Assembly (NCBI RefSeq): GCF_018687715.1
Contig: NC_056766.1
Span: 28,837,433 to 28,901,432, forward strand
DNA from: Carya illinoinensis
Taxonomy: Eukaryota > Streptophyta > Magnoliopsida > Fagales > Juglandaceae
Length of the DNA: 64,000 nucleotides
Direction: 5' to 3'
The notes under the pieces: generated by a model
Seen by the model: the letters and a program-made list of their open reading frames with translations, nothing else
Database searches by the model: none
What the model was told of the DNA's origin: nothing
Part shown: positions 59,705 to 64,000 of the stretch, in pieces
Position numbering within the stretch: the stretch's first letter is position 1
How the letters are laid out: every line of letters begins with the position of its first letter
Position numbers and translations under genes: made by a program

Positions 59705-59790
59705 GTAGTATCATAGCTGCGGTGCCTGACAATTACAGAAGAACAAAGTAGTGTCGTAGTTATGCGGCGCCTGACAACTACAGAAGACCT
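59705..59790. repeat. Two 43-bp direct repeats upstream of the antisense gene
   Basis: Copies at 59705-59747 and 59748-59790 share GTAGT, GCGG.GCCTGACAA and TACAGAAGA with several substitutions. They sit about 65 bases or more upstream of the TATA box, a position typical of enhancer repeats. Confidence 0.75.
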
Positions 59791-59848
59791 ATAAAAATCA
59801 CGCGGATCAGAGTTGTCTGGTCTAAAACAGAGTGCCACCGATTTTGTT

Positions 59849-59849
<1 letters not shown>

Positions 59850-59891
<42 letters not shown>
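59850..59891. repeat. (AG)n microsatellite
   Basis: About twenty AG units in the retroelement interior, upstream of the antisense gene. Confidence 0.95.
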
Positions 59892-59892
<1 letters not shown>

Positions 59893-60212
59893 TAACGGTT
59901 TAATTTTGATGAATTCTCTACTAATTATGGTATTTACAAGAACATTTAAAGTATATCATCTATGCTTTTCTAAAGAAGAGTTTCAGAAGATTATTTACTT
60001 AAAGTTTTAAGTTTGGAGAGTATGTCGTTACAACTTGGCCAACCTTGTGCAAAGAAGTATAATCTAATTGTTGATTAAAGTAAGAGAGTTAAGGAATGAC
60101 ATAATCTCAAAGGCAAATATATACGGGATAGATAGTAGGTTGGTAAGCAACACCTCCTCATTAAATTGCTATTTCTTACTTACTTCGATTTCGAGGACGA
60201 AATCTTTTTTTT

Positions 60213-60224
60213 AGGAGGGGAGAT
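60213..60224 (+). promoter_or_regulatory. Polypurine tract
   Basis: AGGAGGGGAGAT directly before the right LTR, the plus-strand primer of reverse transcription. The preceding TTTCGAGGACGAAATC is the usual end of Tekay-like coding sequence. Confidence 0.9.
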
Positions 60225-61887
60225 TGTAACAGCCCGCTAGAATTTTCAGTTAGAATTTTCCATATTTCAAATTATTAGTGATTTAGTTCTAATTTTTAGA
60301 ATCACTAATTTCAGTTCCTCGTGATCGTACTTGAAGCTTTATAAGAAACGCGGAGATCGAGGTAAGTTAGCTTTTAACTTACTAGCAGTCTACGGTGTAT
60401 GTGTGCTAAGTAAAAGAACTACAATGTATGTATGTATGTTATCATATGTGTCATGCCATGCCAAGTTATCATGTAATTGTCTATTATACAGAATTTATTC
60501 TGTCATCAATTTTTATCTGTTACATAATATATTCTGTTATGTATTACTGTACATTACAAGTACGTCATGCTAAGTATGTCATCTATTACATGTAAGTCAA
60601 GTCATGTAATATTCACTGTTGCAAGTATGTCATGTTAAATATGTTGTCTATTATATGTTATGCCATGTTACGAAATGTTTCTATCTCAAGTTGGTCATGT
60701 ATTCTAAGTTATGTTCAAGTCACGTTATGTTAAGTCAGGACTTCAGTCCTTTCGTATTCCAGTCACATTTCATCTTGAGTACATTATGATGTGTAGAATA
60801 CATGGGGCCACAACAACTGTGGAGTATGTATTTAACTACAATTATGATGCGTAAAATACATGGGGCCACAACAACTGTGGAGTATGTATTTTTCATGTTA
60901 AGTCAAGTTTGTGTAGAATACATGGGGCCACAACAACTGTGGAGTATGTATTTTTAATGTTAAGTCAAGTTTGTGTAGAATACATGGGGCCACAACAACT
61001 GTGGAGTATGTATTTAACTACAATTATGATGCGTAAAATACATGGGGCCACAACAACTGTGGAGTTTGTATTTTTCATGTTAAGTCAAGTTTGTGTAGAA
61101 TACATGGGGCCACAACAACTGTGGAGTATGTATTTTTAATGTTAGGTCAAGTTTGTGTAGAATACATGGGGCCACAACAACTGTGGAGTATGTATTTTTC
61201 ATGTTAATTCAAGTTTCAGAGCAAGTTCATGCTAAGTCAAGTTTCAGATCAAGTTCATGTCAAGTCAAATTCAATTCATGATTCAATTTAAGCTATGTCA
61301 ATTATGCTATGTTGTACGCTAAGTTATGCTTTAATTACTTATGAATTTGATTATGCATTTATGCTTTTACTGTCATACATGCATCATTAGTCTGTATGGA
61401 AGTTTTTTGTTAACTTGCTGAGATTTGTAATCAAATCTCACTGTGGTAGTCTCAACTACCATTCCCCCTGAATGGTAGATCTTGTTACAGGACCTGAAGG
61501 AGGATTAGGAGCTGACCAACTAGACACAGTCGACTGAACGACGGTGCGTCGTTAATGTTAATATAGTAGTTAAATTACTACTTGTACGATGGAGTTGCAT
61601 CTCCAGTACTATTGGATCATAACTATTTTGAAATAGTGCTGTGATCTTAGTTATTCAATGGATCTTTATGTATGAAGTATGTTTTCAGTATTGGGATATT
61701 TTTTGTTTGGTGCATAGTATTGCTAAAGAAAAAAAAAAAATTATCCGCTGCGAATATTGCATAATGTTAGATGCATGTTAGGATTATTGCATCTTATATG
61801 TCATGAACGGGGGCAGGTAATCTTGTGTTGCATGTCTCGACGCTTCAAATGTCCGTCCGATCCCAAACGGAATTTAGGGGCGTCACA
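60225..61887 (+). repeat. Right LTR, short form (1663 bp)
   Basis: Starts TGTAACAGCCCGCTAGAA, then jumps to TTTTCAGTTAGAATTTTCC, so about 1.86 kb of the left LTR is missing. TAGAA occurs at both sides of the missing part in the left LTR. From there to the end it follows the left LTR with about eight substitutions and one fewer minisatellite unit. Confidence 0.9.
60791..61199. repeat. 60-bp minisatellite, seven units, right LTR
   Basis: Same hairpin-forming unit as at 56811, with order A-B-C-A-B-C-E against A-B-C-C-A-B-C-E in the left LTR, i.e. one C unit gained or lost since insertion. Confidence 0.95.
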
Positions 61888-62079
61888 GAACACCTTGTTT
61901 AACAGCTATTATAATTCATGATGAGCTCTTGGATTTCTAAAAGAAAATAAATCAATATAGATTATTATGGTCATACGTGAGTGAACTTTAGGAGCTGGAA
62001 ATGGATAAAATAACTAGCCAATTTGGAGCAAATAGCAAGCAAAATACCAAGTGAAAGGAAGGCTAATGGTGGCTAAATG

Positions 62080-62690
62080 CATGGTATCCATGAAAAATAC
62101 TTTGTTCCCACGAACTCGTGTCATGGGACGTTCATGGAATAAAATCGGTGGAATAAGTTTTCTTCCCCACAACAGTTAAAACTTGTGGGTAAAAGTAAGT
62201 TTTTCCCACGAAAACTTTCGCAGGCAAACCTTTGGTACTCATGGCAAATAATTCTATATCTTTGTGAACGCTCATAGGATTTTGTACTATTTGCCACGAA
62301 ATCGATTTGTGGGTGCTAGAATTTCCATGAAGATCGTTTGTGGGAATTACAATTTCAATATACTTTTTGCCACGACCAAAATTGGCCAGTATTGCACATC
62401 TCCATAAGAGGCACTAGTAGTAAAAGTTATGTTCCTCCTTGTAAAAAGGTGTATATGTCTACAACCACAACTCATGGATAAAAGTCATTTCCCACATGAA
62501 GGTGTTATAAGGAAAAAGTTTGTTGTAGGTGTCCCCACTTTTTTTCATGCCATGTGGTGGTCGGTTTTGATCATTTCCCACAAAGATCACTTGTGTGCAA
62601 ATCTAATGTTCCTTCTTGTAGCAACGTATATTTCCATAAGTCCATCTCGTGGGTAAAAGATTTTTCTCACAAAAGCTGTCATCAGATAAA
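62080..62690. repeat. Repeat-rich block with CCCACGAA/TTGTGGG motifs
   Basis: Short motifs TTCCCACGAA, TTGCCACGA, TTGTGGGTAAAAG and their inverses recur about a dozen times, as in CACTA subterminal regions. CACTAGTAGTAAAAG near 62411 could be a terminus, but no inverted partner was found. A 75-codon ORF across it is probably chance. Confidence 0.4.
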
Positions 62691-63723
62691 GGCTTTGAAC
62701 AATACATCTTTCCTCATGAATTAATACCATCAATATTTGAGGCATCTCATTTTTTCTCCATCCACCAATGAACATCCCATTGTGATTTCATAAATAACTT
62801 CAAATAATGCAAATCATACATATAACATATAACATAATGGACCATTAATTACTATGAATTTTTCAACTCTTTAACTTCATTCCAATATGTTCCAAGTCAA
62901 CCATATACAAGGAAATACATCATGATAGAAATGGGAAGTACAATAAGGAATCCTACATGCATACTCATGTATTTTTCGTAATATATGTTATGAAAAATAT
63001 ACTGCAATTCTCTACAACATATTTTGCCAGTTACTACTTGTATACAAAGATATAGCACTAGACACAGTTTTGAAGAAATCCACACTGCTAAGACAAGGTC
63101 CAATTCATCTCCTCAAAATTTGAAACCACATAGCCTCTTCATTCACATATATCTGGAAAAACAGAAGTCATACATTAATCTTGTAGGTTTGACCAGTTTG
63201 TATTGCACTAGGACACACACACAATTCATTCAATAATAAAGATTCCCATATTAAATCTGCCCAAAACACATGATGCTAGAAGGGAACATGGATTTGGCTG
63301 TAATGAGAATGTCCCACCAATGACTAATATTTAAGCCTCACATTTATTGCACATGCTAACTTAATCCAAACTACTCCTGGTCAAAATCTATCATTGAATA
63401 TGCAATTTATTTCTTAACAATATATATGTACATATATACATACATTTAGAAAATATATGAGTGCAGATTTAAAAATGTATCAGCTTTTGAAATATGTGGT
63501 TAGTTCTTCAACTACTTTGGTCCTAGTTTTTCCAAAAAATTGGATCAAATTTGATACACCTTATACTTTCTAGCATCTTCATGCAAAGAGCCCTCAACAT
63601 ATACAAAATTTATACTTAATAGCCCACACAAATTGTAGAGACAACAATGGAGGGTGGTTAAAAATCTAGATTGTACCATTGAACACTTATCCCAACTTGT
63701 CCAAGAATAACCCACTTAAGAAT

Positions 63724-63780
<57 letters not shown>

Positions 63781-64000
63781 TCTTTGATAAGTAAGAGAAT
63801 GTTTTTTTATATAATATATACACTAACTCCACTCCAGATTCGTTATATTCACTATATAAAATCCACATGCTTCACAAATTATCTTCATACCCTTATTTCC
63901 CTAAACTAGAATTATTCTGCACTAGAATCTTTGCCAAATATCTAATATGCATAAAAAATTTTGAATCCAAGCTTTTTAATCCAAATGGACTACTATGCAC
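62691..64000. other. No gene recognised; (TA)n tract at 63727-63777
   Basis: AT-rich to the end of the window. A perfect (TA)25-like run at 63727-63777 is followed by TTTTTCTTTGATAAGTAAG, resembling the retroposon tail seen at 18286-18304. No coding signal. Confidence 0.5.

Larger units (their letters stand above)
54382..61887 (+). mobile_element. Young, defective Tekay-like Ty3/gypsy LTR retrotransposon
   Basis: Both LTRs start TGTAACAGCCCGCTAGAA and end GGGGCGTCACA. GAACA flanks the unit exactly (54377-54381 and 61888-61892). A methionine-tRNA primer site follows the left LTR and a purine tract precedes the right one. The last coding-like motif (ATTTCGAGGACGAAATC, 60187) and LTR style fit the Tekay/Del chromovirus group. 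The interior is only 2.26 kb: a gag zinc-knuckle relic, unreadable pol and an antisense gene. By eye the shared LTR parts differ at about eight bases in 1.6 kb, so insertion was recent although pol is dead. It must have moved with proteins from another copy. Confidence 0.85.

Overview
This is nuclear DNA from a plant, almost certainly a eudicot and probably a woody one. It is AT-rich, uses plant-style introns, and carries an R2R3-MYB gene with the family's 130-bp second exon. Most of the rest is plant transposon sequence: CACTA/En-Spm, PIF/Harbinger, hAT, LINE, and Tat-like and Tekay-like Ty3/gypsy elements. I cannot name the species from sequence alone. A Fagales tree such as the walnut family is only a guess. 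There are no bacterial operons, CRISPR arrays or rRNA genes, and I saw no convincing tRNA gene.

Layout. Positions 1-22.4 kb look like one old, heavily nested CACTA region. Matching terminal repeats lie at 1062 and 22365. A wrecked TNP2-type transposase runs leftward (18.1-14.0 kb) and a wrecked Ptta/En-Spm accessory gene follows (5.1-3.4 kb). PIF/Harbinger remnants (8.7-12.2 kb), a MITE and tiny retroposed scraps sit inside. A second CACTA family starts at 22776 with an array of TTCGAACGT-like motifs and a better preserved accessory gene. LINE scraps (25.4-26.0 kb) and a possible solo LTR (27.5-28.1 kb) follow. The one ordinary host gene I recognise is the three-exon R2R3-MYB on the minus strand (28406-29678).

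From 30.5 to 35.7 kb a CACTA fragment is split by a PIF/Harbinger element with TAA target duplications (31202-35171). That element keeps an intact two-exon ORF1 (Myb-like plus NAM-associated domain, 324 aa) but no transposase. At 36.0-36.7 kb there are three tandem, roughly 205-bp inverted repeats able to form long RNA hairpins. A truncated LINE (37.3-37.9 kb) precedes a 7.7-kb Tat-like LTR element with CCATT duplications (38440-46135). It has a gag remnant on its own strand, a decayed antisense extra ORF and no visible pol. A FAR1/FRS-like pseudogene follows (46.5-48.1 kb).

At 50922-53349 a hAT-type element carries a captured last exon of a phytol-kinase (VTE5)-like host gene. From 54382 to 61887 lies a young Tekay-like LTR element with exact GAACA duplications. 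Its LTRs are nearly identical where they align, but the left LTR has about 1.9 kb that the right lacks. Its own pol is dead, yet it holds an intact antisense 142-codon gene with a TATA box and a poly(A) signal. The right end (62.0-64 kb) is repeat-derived or featureless.

Three loci best merit follow-up: the antisense gene in the young retroelement, the triple hairpin array, and the gene-capturing hAT element.
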